This document shows positions 41,690 through 51,190 of a DNA stretch of 64,000 nt, piece by piece. This DNA is from Arsenophonus melophagi (GTDB lineage: Bacteria; Pseudomonadota; Gammaproteobacteria; Enterobacterales; Enterobacteriaceae). Location of the stretch: contig JAVYJS010000003.1 of NCBI GenBank assembly GCA_032378655.1, positions 1 to 64,000 of the forward strand, in the 5' to 3' direction. Positions within the stretch are counted from its first letter, which is position 1, and every line of letters starts with the position of its first letter. Under the pieces are notes generated by a model. The model searched no databases. It was not told the DNA's origin and saw only the letters and a program-made list of their open reading frames with translations. Made by a program: the position numbers and the translations under genes.

Positions 41690-42234
41690 TAGATAATAAA
41701 TGATCTGAATAGGATATTTACTGTAAAAGATAACTATATCAGTTTACGTTTACTGCAAAAATCCTCAGAGTTTACAACTGATAAATAGCATATAGTAGTA
41801 TATGATTTATTAAGACTATTTTAGCTTCCTGCGGCACAAAATAATCGCATATGTAACATGATCCATGTGTGATCTTTTCAAGAATATTCAATAAATGTTG
41901 CAACTAAGTTAATTTTTTGGTCTCTCTAAGAGATCAGGTTGTAATATTTATTATTATCATGATGAAAATGTTTGATATCGAAGATATTCTTTGTCAAATA
42001 ATAGCATTCAAACTAGCACAAACACCTGTTCTTAACACTTGTATAACGCCTCACTATTAACGTTATTGATATGCAGTTAAGTTTTTATTTGCATGTGCTT
42101 ATCCCCTCCTTAAATGCTTAAAAGGAGATTTATTAAAATTTTTTCAATGCATCTTTTACATTTAGAATTACATTATTTTACTCATATATGTTACTTGCCA
42201 TATAGTCCAATATAATATGTGAAGTAAAACAAAA

Positions 42235-42291
42235 ACTCTTAATCCTGAACGATGTTGTTAATCCTTAACAACATCGTTCAGGATTAAGAGT
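42235..42291. repeat. Hairpin 3' of hemN, 27-bp arms, 3-nt loop
   Basis: Arms 42235-42261 and 42265-42291 pair perfectly around TCC. It lies about 50 bases past the hemN stop and could end the hemN transcript, but the arms are far longer than a normal terminator and no T tract follows. Confidence 0.92.
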
Positions 42292-42339
42292 AGCGATTAT
42301 TTTGATTAGTAAAAGTATGTACTCTCTATTTTAAATCAA

Positions 42340-43713
42340 CTAAATTACACGTGAAAATTGATGTTGACGCATTTCATTTCGTAAATAAATATCAAAACAC
42401 ATACATATATTACGGATTAGAAAGCGACCTTTAGGGGTAATGTGTACCTCTCTTTGCCTCATAATTACTAAACCATCTGCTACCATTGGCTGTAATAATT
42501 GCAAATCTTTTAAAAAATAATCATCAAAAACAATTTTATAGCGCTGTTCAATATCACTATAAACTAGTTGAAAATTACAGATTAAAGTTTGAATCACATC
42601 ACGGCGAATACAATCATCTTGAGTTAAAGATAACCCTTTCCATAATATATTCTGATGATTTTCAATGGCATTGTGATAAGCACTTAAATCTTTGTGATTT
42701 TGTGCATAATGATCGCCTAACATACTAATTGCCGACACACCAAGTCCGAGTAGATCACAGTTTTTTTTAGAAGTATAGCCTTGAAAATTACGATACAATA
42801 CGCCATTACGTTGCGCAATAGCCAATTCATCATTAGGTTTAGCAAAATGATCCATGCCAATATATTGATAACCATGTTTTGTCAATGTGCAGATCGTTTG
42901 CTGTAAAATGGCCAGTTTTTGATCGGCTGTCGGTAGATCATGTGTGTTAATTTTTCTTTGTGCAGCAAAGAGATGAGGCATATGCGCATAATTAAAAACA
43001 CTGAAACGATCAGGTGAACATGTCAATACTTTCTCTAAAGTAGAAGTAAAGGTTTCTGTTGTTTGTTTTGGCAAACCATAAATTAAATCTATATTGATAG
43101 AGTGAAATCCTACTTCACGTGCACGTTGCACTAACAAAAAAATAAACGCTTCATCCTGCTGACGATTAACTAAATATTGTACTTGTTTATTCAAATCTTG
43201 AACGCCAATACTTAAGCGAGTAAAACCATTGTGCCGCAAGTGATCAATGACATGTAATTCTATTTCTCGCGGATCAATTTCAATAGAAATTTCTGCATTA
43301 GCTGCAAAATTAAAGTGTGATCTTAACATTTCCATTAGTTGCGTGAGTTGTGATTTATCTAAATAAGTTGGTGTTCCTCCTCCCCAATGCATTTGTATCA
43401 CAGTGCGATTAGTAAATAATTTTGATTTTTTTATGATCTCTTTTTTTAAGACTAAAAGATACCTATCTACTTTATGTTTATGGCGAGTTATTTGTTTATT
43501 ACAGCCACAGAAATAACAAAGTCTGTGACAAAATGGAATATGTACATAAAGTGAAAGAGGCCGGTCAAGATAGCGACTAGCAGCAATAACAAAATCACTA
43601 TCACTATAATTGCGGTTAAATTCTAATACAGTTGGATAAGAGGTATACCTTGGTCCAGAATAGTTATATTTTTGAATAAGGGAGAAATCTAAAATAGTAC
43701 TCTTCTCTAACAT
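42340..43713 (-). CDS. hemN: Oxygen-independent coproporphyrinogen III oxidase
   Basis: The 457-residue radical SAM enzyme has the same length as E. coli HemN. It converts coproporphyrinogen III to protoporphyrinogen IX in haem synthesis without oxygen. The [4Fe-4S] cysteines are in CHRLCYFCGC, with HWGGGTPTYL, SIEIDPREI and NIDLIYGLPKQ in the SAM-binding TIM-barrel part. The C-terminal helical domain ends LIRNICMCFDIYLRNEMRQ. The frame is open to 43764, but the real start is 43713: it aligns with the family and has AAGGAT six bases before ATG. The extra codons run through a hairpin. Confidence 0.97.
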   Translation of the reverse strand: MLEKSTILDFSLIQKYNYSGPRYTSYPTVLEFNRNYSDSDFVIAASRYLDRPLSLYVHIPFCHRLCYFCGCNKQITRHKHKVDRYLLVLKKEIIKKSKLFTNRTVIQMHWGGGTPTYLDKSQLTQLMEMLRSHFNFAANAEISIEIDPREIELHVIDHLRHNGFTRLSIGVQDLNKQVQYLVNRQQDEAFIFLLVQRAREVGFHSINIDLIYGLPKQTTETFTSTLEKVLTCSPDRFSVFNYAHMPHLFAAQRKINTHDLPTADQKLAILQQTICTLTKHGYQYIGMDHFAKPNDELAIAQRNGVLYRNFQGYTSKKNCDLLGLGVSAISMLGDHYAQNHKDLSAYHNAIENHQNILWKGLSLTQDDCIRRDVIQTLICNFQLVYSDIEQRYKIVFDDYFLKDLQLLQPMVADGLVIMRQREVHITPKGRFLIRNICMCFDIYLRNEMRQHQFSRVI

Positions 43714-43728
43714 TGTGTATCCTTTAAT

Positions 43729-43756
43729 AACCACTATTATTATCTTAATAGTGGTT
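43729..43756. repeat. Hairpin in hemN leader, 11-bp arms
   Basis: AACCACTATTA pairs with its reverse complement around TTATCT and lies 16 bases upstream of the hemN start codon. Confidence 0.82.
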
Positions 43757-44237
43757 GCAATCACACGATTTTTTTTCTTAATTTCTTACTTTTAATAAAA
43801 ATTCTCTTATTATTATTTAATAATGTACTCAGTACCATAAATACTGAACCAGTTGTTTATTACAAGTTTGTACAATAACATTTCTTTTTACAAAATTATA
43901 TACAAAATAGAAGAAATAAATTTCTACATTGCTTTAAAAATCAAGATGCATGTCACCCAGTTTTATTCTATTCTGCTTAATCAATATTAATACCAACGTT
44001 TTTATACAAACAATTGATGCACTTTACTTGACTTTTTATTTATACAGGTAATTTGTCTAATCTTTCATCATGTGCAATCACGCTACGCTGCTAGCGCTAA
44101 TATTAATTTTATATTCTGTTTATTTTAAGATATATTTCACCTATGATATAGGGTATTTCTTTATTTGTACATCCAAAGGCAGTGCTATCATTTTCTTATA
44201 TAATCAAATCAAGCGAAAAGCAAGTGATGACGTGACT

Positions 44238-44268
44238 TAATCTATTACACTGAATGTGTAATAGATTA
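44238..44268. repeat. Hairpin, 13-bp arms, 5-nt loop
   Basis: TAATCTATTACAC pairs with its reverse complement around TGAAT. Confidence 0.85.
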
Positions 44269-44775
44269 GATGTAAATTAGAATACAAATACAGATGCTTT
44301 TTAGTTTATAACAAGCATCATAATAAACTAAAAATAGCAATACAATATTATTGTTACTAAATTCAACATACCGCTTATAGATATCTCATTAATACTTTTA
44401 ATATACTCATCACTTAGTATATTCCTTACAGAATCCTTGATAAGGATTCTACACTATCAACATAACCTGCTTTTGTCTTTAAAAATTGAATCTCTTTTAT
44501 CAACTAACCTCATTTCATCATGCACTCAAATGCCTCTTCATTCATGAAGAGTTAAAGACTAATTAACATGAAAATAACATAAGAAACAGCAATATCTACA
44601 TTTTTAAGCACACTCATAGTGCTTGTCAAAAGTGCTGGCAAGAAAAACAAATCATTATATTTAATATAACTAATGATTCTTAGTGTTCACAATAGAACAA
44701 TAATTAAAATATGGATATTGTACGATGATAATATGGAAATGATAACAATTCAATAATGTTTATTAATACATGAAG

Positions 44776-44815
44776 TTAATAAAATGCCTTAATTACTATT
44801 AAGGCATTTTATTAA
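44776..44815. repeat. Hairpin, 18-bp arms, 4-nt loop
   Basis: Arms 44776-44793 and 44798-44815 pair perfectly around TACT. The core GCCTTAA/TTAAGGC with A and T flanks resembles a bidirectional terminator, but no gene ends here now. Confidence 0.88.
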
Positions 44816-45014
44816 TTAACATATAATTGCAGTATTGCAATTTAATAATGACAGTTAATAACGATTACTTTCAGTAATTACAACTTGTTAATCTAAAATA
44901 GATATGCATAATAATGCAATCACAATATATGCAATATATATAAATATATACTAAGAGCTTTAGAAAATTGCCTTTCAAGTTATCAGAAATATATTTTTAA
45001 AATTTATAAAATGC

Positions 45015-45049
45015 AAAAAAAAAAGAAAAATTAGCGCTAATTTTTCTTT
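45015..45049 (-). terminator. Rho-independent terminator overlapping the permease stop codon
   Basis: A 28-bp perfect palindrome (45022-45049: AAAGAAAAATTAGC and its complement) is followed on the minus strand by an unbroken T tract (45021-45015). The TAA stop of the permease (45037-45039) lies inside the stem. This would end transcription exactly at the end of the gene, leaving no room for a downstream ATPase in the operon. Confidence 0.88.
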
Positions 45050-45717
45050 AAAATACGTAATATTTTATTTGCCATCATCTCAAATGAGAGACACATCATA
45101 AAATAGATGAAAGCAACAAAAAGAAAAATTTCCATTGGATAAATCATTTCTCGATTGTTAACTTGAGTAGCTAAAAATGATAGTTCTGCAACTCCAACAA
45201 TGTAAGCCAATGAAGTATCTTTAATTAAAGCAATCCATTGATTAACAAATGATGGGATCATCATGCGTAGCGCTTGTGGAAGTATAAGATGCCATAATAT
45301 CATCCAACGGGTCAAACCTAAGGACATGCCAGCTTGCCATTGTCCTTGTCCAATAGCTAAAATACCTGCTTTCACTCCATGCGCTAAATAAGCTGACGTG
45401 ATCAAAGCTAATGCACAAATTACAGTCAGTAATTCAGGAATATCCGTCCCTAAGAGAATAGGAAATAAAAAATAACTCCAGAAAATTAACATGATGACAG
45501 GTATAGCACGAAAAAACCCTAATATAGCAGCCAGTAAATGTGCCCAAACGTTTCTTAACATTGCTAATGCGATACCACCAATAATACCAAAGAAAACAGA
45601 GATACATTCTGCTAATAAACTTATTAATAGTGTCAGTGCTGCACCTCCTAAAGGACCATTAGGAAATGTACCAAATAACAGATAGCGCCAATTTTCTGAA
45701 ATAACTGCAAAATTCAT
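45037..45717 (-). CDS. Polar amino acid ABC transporter permease (second permease)
   Basis: The 226-residue HisM/GlnP-type inner-membrane permease has several hydrophobic segments and an EAA-like cytoplasmic loop (QWQAGMSLGLTRWMILWHLILPQALRMMIPSF). It would form a heterodimer with the permease just upstream. It starts one base after that gene's stop, and its ribosome binding site (AAGGAT) lies in the last codons of that gene, so the two are probably translationally coupled. The family usually imports glutamate, aspartate, glutamine or similar amino acids; the exact substrate is not clear. Confidence 0.9.
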   Translation of the reverse strand: MNFAVISENWRYLLFGTFPNGPLGGAALTLLISLLAECISVFFGIIGGIALAMLRNVWAHLLAAILGFFRAIPVIMLIFWSYFLFPILLGTDIPELLTVICALALITSAYLAHGVKAGILAIGQGQWQAGMSLGLTRWMILWHLILPQALRMMIPSFVNQWIALIKDTSLAYIVGVAELSFLATQVNNREMIYPMEIFLFVAFIYFMMCLSFEMMANKILRILKKN

Positions 45718-45718
45718 T

Positions 45719-46471
45719 TTAATATCCTTTTATTAAAAGGCACTGCTGACGCCATTGCCCCCAAGCTTCCATGCAAGCAATAATGGAAATATAAAGTATT
45801 GTTGTTACTCCAAATGCTGAAAAGGTTTGTAAGCTTTGACTTTCAATCTGACGAGAAACATAAGAAAGTTCAGTAACACCAATTGCCATGGTTAGAGAAG
45901 AATTTTTTACAATATTCATATATTGTCCTAACAAAGTGGGTAGCGCGATTTTAAATGCCTGAGGAAAAACAACATAACGCATGGTTTGCCAGAAAGATAA
46001 ACCTAATGCTAACGCAGCACATGTTTGCTCTTGTTTTACACCATACATGCCTGATCTCAAGTCTTCAGCAATAAAAGGAGTCGAGTAGAGGGTTAATCCA
46101 ATCATACCTGCTAACCATTCAAATGATGGCCATTCTAGCTGTATAGCCATAATAGTGACTTTATGAGTCATATTGAACCATTGCATAATTGCCTCTGGTA
46201 ATATTCCTCCAACGGCAAAGTACCAAAAAAAAAGTTGTATTAGTAATGGAGTATTACGAAATAGTGAAATATAAATGCGTGCTAGCCAACGCAACAACGA
46301 AATATGACTATCTCGTACGATAGCAACAAGAAACCCTAACAAAGATGATAAAATTATTGTATAAAATGAGATCCAAATAGTGACAACTAATCCTTGCCAA
46401 ATCCAATTGAGATACTCAGTCTCTAGCTCTAATAGTTGACTAAAGAAACCAGAGAAGAAGTTTTTAACCAT
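45719..46471 (-). CDS. Polar amino acid ABC transporter permease (first permease)
   Basis: The 250-residue GltJ-like permease has LFRNTPLLIQLFFWYFAVG (a hallmark of the HisMQ/GltJK family) and the ATPase-contact loop CAALALGLSFWQTMRYVVFPQAFKIALP. About five membrane segments are apparent. It follows the binding-protein gene after 72 bases. No ATPase gene accompanies the pair in this window, so an ATPase encoded elsewhere would be required for transport. Confidence 0.9.
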   Translation of the reverse strand: MVKNFFSGFFSQLLELETEYLNWIWQGLVVTIWISFYTIILSSLLGFLVAIVRDSHISLLRWLARIYISLFRNTPLLIQLFFWYFAVGGILPEAIMQWFNMTHKVTIMAIQLEWPSFEWLAGMIGLTLYSTPFIAEDLRSGMYGVKQEQTCAALALGLSFWQTMRYVVFPQAFKIALPTLLGQYMNIVKNSSLTMAIGVTELSYVSRQIESQSLQTFSAFGVTTILYISIIACMEAWGQWRQQCLLIKGY

Positions 46472-46543
46472 TCCAAATAGCCTATTTATTATAAAAGGTA
46501 CTTCTATTTAGTGTTTTATAAAAATAAAATCACTTTACCTTGA

Positions 46544-47359
46544 TCAAGGTGCAAATTTAAAATCTCCACGTGCTAGTGGAGATTTAGTATCTGGACCAAA
46601 CCAACGATTATAAATTTTTTCTGCTTGACCATTTTCTTCCAATTTTAATAAAGTTCTATTGACTGCATTAATCAAATTTTTTTCACCTTTAACAGCAGCT
46701 AAAGCCTGATATTCACGTGTAAGGCTAAATGGTGAGATCTCATAATTTGCTTGTATTTTTTTCGGTAAGTTTCCTAATAAGCCAACCAACTTAGCATCAT
46801 CTTGAGTGATAGCTTGAACATTACCATTGCGTAATGCAGCAAAGGCAAGTGGAGTATCATCATAAGATATTACTTTAGTATTAGGATAGCGTTTACGTAA
46901 GGTAATTTCTTGGACTGTTCCTTTATCTGCGCCGATACGTAATGGAATAATATCATCAACTTTTTTTAATACCCCAGTACGTGCTATAAATTTCTGTCCA
47001 GTAGAAAAATCAGGAATTGAAAAATCAACTTGCTTAGCGCGTTCATGGGTAATAGTAAAGTTAGCACCAATCAGATCTACTTTACCTCCTATTAATAAAG
47101 GTATTCTATTTGCTGGATTAGTAGGTCGTAATATTAATTTAACACCAAAATCATTGGCAATCGCTTTAGCAATATCAATGTCATAACCTACTAATTTTTT
47201 AGTCTTATTATCAATAAAACCAAAAGGCGGATTGCTGTCAAAAACAGCAATTCGGATCACGCCTGATTTTTTTATGCTTTCCAACTGATCTGCGTTCACT
47301 AATCCAGAAACCAGAATCAATGCGAGGGAGAATAAAGTTGCAAGAATTTTGCATTTCAT
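46544..47359 (-). CDS. Periplasmic amino acid-binding protein, family 3
   Basis: The 271-residue solute-binding protein has a Sec signal peptide (MKCKILATLFSLALILVSGLVNA). It is followed by the family 3 fold: IRIAVFDSNPPFGFID, GYDIDIAKAIANDFGVK, NRIPLLIGGKVDLIGANFTIT and DKGTVQEITLRKRYP. It belongs to the glutamine/glutamate/cystine type rather than being a direct match to E. coli GltI. The ribosome binding site is AGGTAA. It is the first gene of a binding protein-permease-permease operon. Confidence 0.92.
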   Translation of the reverse strand: MKCKILATLFSLALILVSGLVNADQLESIKKSGVIRIAVFDSNPPFGFIDNKTKKLVGYDIDIAKAIANDFGVKLILRPTNPANRIPLLIGGKVDLIGANFTITHERAKQVDFSIPDFSTGQKFIARTGVLKKVDDIIPLRIGADKGTVQEITLRKRYPNTKVISYDDTPLAFAALRNGNVQAITQDDAKLVGLLGNLPKKIQANYEISPFSLTREYQALAAVKGEKNLINAVNRTLLKLEENGQAEKIYNRWFGPDTKSPLARGDFKFAP

Positions 47360-47549
47360 TTTACGATTACCTGTACTTTCAATTTTATATATTATTTTGA
47401 GAAAATTATCAATTCATCCTTGCAATAGGAAATAATATAAAAATCTATATTTATTGCAAAATAGAATAACGATCAGCTGCAATTACTCATTGAGTATGTC
47501 ATAATATTCTAACATGTTTGGTCATAACCACCTTGTGGTATTTTATACG

Positions 47550-47577
47550 CAATCTATTGCTATCCAGCAATAGATTG
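47550..47577. repeat. Hairpin, 12-bp arms, 4-nt loop
   Basis: CAATCTATTGCT pairs with its reverse complement around ATCC. Confidence 0.85.
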
Positions 47578-47770
47578 ATCGATCTAATTAATAAACTAGT
47601 ATTGATTAGCAAATACATTCTTAATACTCTGCATTAATTTATATCTTTAAGATACAACATAATTGTCAGTATTCAGATCCACACTGTGCATACATTGTGC
47701 ACACTATATAATCCTCAATAGTTTTTTCAAAAAAGTATTTCCAGACTAGAAATAATGATTAATATTGCTC

Positions 47771-47819
47771 TGATAATATTATCTGATTAGATTAACGATC
47801 TAATCAGATAATATTATCA
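47771..47819. repeat. Hairpin, 22-bp arms, 5-nt loop
   Basis: Arms 47771-47792 and 47798-47819 are exact reverse complements around TAACG. Confidence 0.92.
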
Positions 47820-48646
47820 CATCCATTCAAGTGCTTTTATAATCTTATAAATTTTTTATAACAAAAGTATTTTACGTATACGTAAAATAAACTACTTATT
47901 AGTAGTAATCACACAAATTGATAGCAAGATAAGAGTTCAAGTCGATAAGAGGATAATGCTTGTAAAGCAACAAGCTTTCTACTGCTTGATATGGAATAAA
48001 GACATCAGCTGAAAACCATATCCATTGTTCTTATATTTGATGCATTTATCAAATACACTGCTTCTTTAGCAAGGAAGTAGTGTATTTTAAGTATTTGATT
48101 CTTGTATAATAAAGATAAGAATCGTATTACAATGACAAGAATAACAACCATTGATTTCTAGGATGAAATCAATGCAGTATATAATCATGTGCTCCATTGT
48201 TGCCAGATAATCTGATCTATACTTTTTATCTTTCTACCTCTTGATATTTTGTATTCCACTAATAAGTAAGCATAGGATAATTGTAACGTTGTTAAACAAT
48301 ATGAATAAATAAGCGATTTTCCAAGTAACATCAAATCTAATAAATTACATACAATGAATTGATCCATGTTTTAAAATAATCCTTTTACTCAGCATTAGCA
48401 GTACTACGTGCTGGATAGCATTATTTAGTTAAAAATAGTCCTTGAATAGCTAAAAACGTAATCAAATATAATTATCTATAATAAGAATTTAATAACCGTC
48501 TTGCATTTTAACCGCCTTAAAATTATTAATGCTAAATTTATTGCATTAATATTAACAATCATTATGCCATAACTAATGGCTATGAAGAGATGAATAATGA
48601 TATTTATATTTTATTGATTTTAATTTGTATCATTTTCATCTCCTAT

Positions 48647-48761
48647 TCCATCGCCCAGTACACAATCACAAAAATAAATTTTCTTCCACGATAACGACGA
48701 TCAAAAGTAAGCTTTTATTCACCTGTGGATCAAAGAAGGTGATTGTGTACTGGGCGATGGA
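48647..48761. repeat. 23-bp inverted repeat with 69-bp spacer; one arm lies in the fabF relic
   Basis: Arms 48647-48669 and 48739-48761 are perfect reverse complements. The right arm is the fabF relic sequence encoding GDCVLGDG. The left arm is therefore an inverted copy of it placed upstream, interrupting the relic. It is GC-richer than the surroundings and has no transposase or obvious target duplication. Confidence 0.9.
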
Positions 48762-49255
48762 TCGGGTCTTTCAGTATTGAGTATTAAAAGAGGATGTATA
48801 CGCTAAAGCTCAGAGCACTAAAATTTACTGAGAATGCTGGTTGACTATAAATCATTATGCATATCGTTATAACGTATGTGTTTAAGAATATTTTCTGAGT
48901 TTCTTTAGTGATAAAGAATGCACATTACGATACAAGTATAGAGATAGAATCTATGTACTTTGATTTTTTCTTTTTAAAAAAGATTATTTAATCTCGACTA
49001 AATCGATACTGAGTAATTTGCTCATAAAGCAAAACAAAATTAAATTATCTTTACGATAATATTTATAATAGTCTTTCGTGCGTCAAGAGGACAACTGATT
49101 CCTCTAATAGTTCACCTTATGATTTCGATGATACCTGGACAAATGAATAAGTAGAGCACAATCTAACTTATCAATCTATCAAGGGTTGTAGAATTACAAT
49201 ACAGTATGCATTATGAAATTCTTTAGTTACAGTAGTATGAAGAAATAGATTATTT
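48690..49255 (+). pseudogene. fabF: fabF pseudogene (beta-ketoacyl-ACP synthase II)
   Basis: Plus-strand fragments in FabF order: NDDQK (48694 onwards), LWIKEGDCVLGDGSGLSVL (about 48722-48778), then in another frame KIY and later INHYAY (to about 48866). Near 49205-49245 there are traces of NSFGFGGTN. They match E. coli FabF around NDDPEKASRPWDKARDGF, VLGDGAGMLVL and the C-terminus. Stops and frameshifts abound. It lies directly upstream of pabC, exactly as fabF does in E. coli. The N-terminal two thirds are missing. Confidence 0.8.
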
Positions 49256-49363
49256 TTGTTAAGTCAATTCACTGGTAATTACTCATAAAATATGATGAAC
49301 TATTAATAATAGCAATTAATAATTAAGTTTCCTATTAAGGATATTGAGAAATAAGTTAATAAA

Positions 49364-50200
49364 ATGATATTTTTGATTAATGGAGAACAGAGAAATAAGA
49401 TTTCTATAGAGGATAGATCTGTTCAATTTGGTGACGGTTGTTTTACAACAATCCGTGTAGTTGGACATAAGCCTGCATTATTGGACTATCACATTGATCG
49501 GTTACAAAAAGGAGTTAAAAAACTTCTTTTACCATTACCAAATTGGAAAACACTAGTTGCTGATATAAATCAGATGGTACAATTCAACAAACAAGATTTA
49601 GCTGTTATTAAAGTTATTATTAGTCGTGGTGAGGGAGGGAGAGGTTATAGCTTAGCAGGATGTCACAAAGCAACAGTTATTATTGCGCTAGCTAATTATC
49701 CAGTTGCTTATTTGAAAAAACAAAAAACTGGTATTGATTTAATGTTGAGTACAATACCAGTAAATAGCAATTGTTATTTGGCAGGGATTAAACATCTTAA
49801 TCGCTTAGAACAAATATTGATACAACAGCTCATTGAATCATGCGATGTTGATGAAGCAGTTGTGGCAGATACTAATGGTATATTGACTGGATGTTGTGCA
49901 GCAAACATTTTTTTTCGTAAGGGAAACAAAATTTATACGCCAACCTTAAATCACGCAGGTGTTGAAGGTGTAATGCGAAAAAAGGTTATTAATTGTTTAT
50001 CTTGTACTGATTATGAACTCTTCTATATTAGAAGTCATCCTAATATACTAGCGAATAGTGATGAGGTAATCATTACTAATGCTTTAATGCCAATATTATC
50101 AGTGAACCATATTTTCGCTCAGTCCATGAATCTTATATGGAGCTATAATTCTCGCCAATTATTCAATTTTCTTTTACCATATTGCTTGAGATTAAATTAA
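49364..50200 (+). CDS. pabC: Aminodeoxychorismate lyase
   Basis: The 278-residue PLP fold-type IV enzyme (E. coli 269) releases pyruvate from 4-amino-4-deoxychorismate to give p-aminobenzoate for folate. QFGDGCFTT near the N-terminus, VISRGEGGRGYS, the PLP lysine in AGIKHLNRLEQ and CCAANIFF are conserved. It keeps its place between the fabF and mltG relics. Folate synthesis may thus still be supported. No strong ribosome binding site is seen. Confidence 0.95.
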   Translation: MIFLINGEQRNKISIEDRSVQFGDGCFTTIRVVGHKPALLDYHIDRLQKGVKKLLLPLPNWKTLVADINQMVQFNKQDLAVIKVIISRGEGGRGYSLAGCHKATVIIALANYPVAYLKKQKTGIDLMLSTIPVNSNCYLAGIKHLNRLEQILIQQLIESCDVDEAVVADTNGILTGCCAANIFFRKGNKIYTPTLNHAGVEGVMRKKVINCLSCTDYELFYIRSHPNILANSDEVIITNALMPILSVNHIFAQSMNLIWSYNSRQLFNFLLPYCLRLN

Positions 50201-50860
50201 TTTTTTCGACTATATATAATCGATTTTTATATAATATTAGTACATGAGTATTCATTCAAAGAATATAAGATGAAAGCATAATAAACTTATTATGATCAGT
50301 TTTTAATTTCCATGAAATAACTATTTGACCTTACCTTGAAGTAAGGTTTGTTGAATTTAGGTAAAAGATGTTTGAATTAGAGTTGTTCTAACAGAACATA
50401 AAATAATAAACTAAGCCAATAAATTTCTATGGTTTTTAAAATTAGAACTACACATTACATTGTGTCATGTAACCAAATATCCATTAAATCCAGATATCTT
50501 TTATTACACACCATGTGCACAATAATCTCTATTTTAGCAAAACAAAGATCATTATTTATAGAAAGCTCTTGTTATTTATTTATAGAAAATCTTATTTAGA
50601 AGAAGCTACAAAATATTACAGTTCACGTTTTATTTACGATAAAACTATCAATAATTAAATTGCTGATTAATTAGCACAGAAGCTAAGTTTACCTATTAGT
50701 AAAAATAATTAAAGTCTATTTTATTAAAAACGTATTTTAATATAGATAAAATGACAGTGATATATTAATGTCTAAATATTAGAAAATTTTAATAGTATGA
50801 TACTCTCAATGGAGAGTTACTACAGCTACTCTTCCCTAAACAACACCATATAAAATGCTT
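50201..50860. other. Eroded 5' part of mltG region
   Basis: This lies where the N-terminal half of mltG should be. I do not recognise coding remains here. Near 50554-50597 TATTTATAGAAA occurs twice. Confidence 0.4.
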
Positions 50861-51190
50861 ATTATGGCTGCCATTCTTGAAAAGAAATTAGCATGTATAC
50901 AGAAACAACAAAAGTTACATTGTTTTTGAATTTTTCAAGAAAAATGCAGTTGCAAGCTGATCCTACTGTTATATATGGTTAGGTGATTAAGACCGTGGCT
51001 TAGTTTCTCTAAGAGACTTGGAGAAACTAAGTGTTTATAACACCAATTTAATTATTGGCTTTCTACCTTCTCTACTTGCTATTCCAAATTGCTATTCCAA
51101 ACAGGGCCTCTATTAGAGCGAATAGAGCCTTTATTAAATCAATAGGCAACTCATCCCGGTAAAATCGGTCATTTTTTTTGCAAAAAAAAA
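50861..51190 (+). pseudogene. mltG: mltG (yceG) pseudogene
   Basis: The fragment MAAILEKKLACIQKQQKL (from 50864) corresponds to MASIIEKETAVASERDKV of E. coli MltG. RKMQLQADPTVIYG (about 50938-50979) corresponds to GMRLQTDPTVIYG, and ATHPGKIGHFF (about 51146) corresponds to the AAHPAKTPYLYF segment. Stops and frameshifts separate them. MltG is the membrane-bound lytic transglycosylase that ends nascent glycan strands. Its place between pabC and tmk is that of E. coli. A 13-base tandem duplication (51076-51101) lies inside the relic. Confidence 0.85.
51076..51101. repeat. 13-bp tandem duplication
   Basis: TTGCTATTCCAAA occurs twice in direct succession, within the mltG relic. Confidence 0.85.

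Larger units (their letters stand above)
37308..42339. other. Rest of 6.6-kb hairpin-rich desert
   Basis: No intact gene. Listed hairpins lie at 37512-37545, 38953-38989, 41490-41536, 41642-41689 and 42235-42291. Smaller ones are near 40561-40587, 40681-40701, 40741-40775 (one mismatch) and 41348-41366. Short direct repeats occur near 38196-38219 and 39206-39236. A fragment at about 39735-39815 (minus strand IIVRQKSIDMKH) resembles the tail of the 37.1-kb relic. Confidence 0.5.
43714..45014. other. Gene desert between hemN and the ABC transporter
   Basis: No gene is recognised. An ATPase gene for the adjacent transporter would be expected on the minus strand near 44.3-45.0 kb, but I find no Walker motif in any frame by eye. 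Hairpins are listed at 43729-43756, 44238-44268 and 44776-44815, with smaller ones near 44431-44451 and 44532-44549. Confidence 0.5.
47360..48646. other. Gene desert upstream of the ABC transporter
   Basis: No gene recognised; acpP and fabG would be expected towards 48 kb if the E. coli order held, but they are not seen. Hairpins are at 47550-47577 and 47771-47819. The transporter promoter should lie near 47.4 kb. Confidence 0.5.

Noticed and set aside
43714..43764. 17-codon N-terminal extension of hemN
   Set aside because: Hydrophobic chance codons that read through a hairpin; the family start and ribosome binding site are at 43713.
48185..48367. 60-codon minus-strand frame
   Set aside because: No domain and no start signal; it lies in a desert.
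48647..48761. Terminal inverted repeats of an insertion sequence or MITE
   Set aside because: No transposase, no clear target-site duplication and no second copy in the window; the right arm is native fabF sequence.
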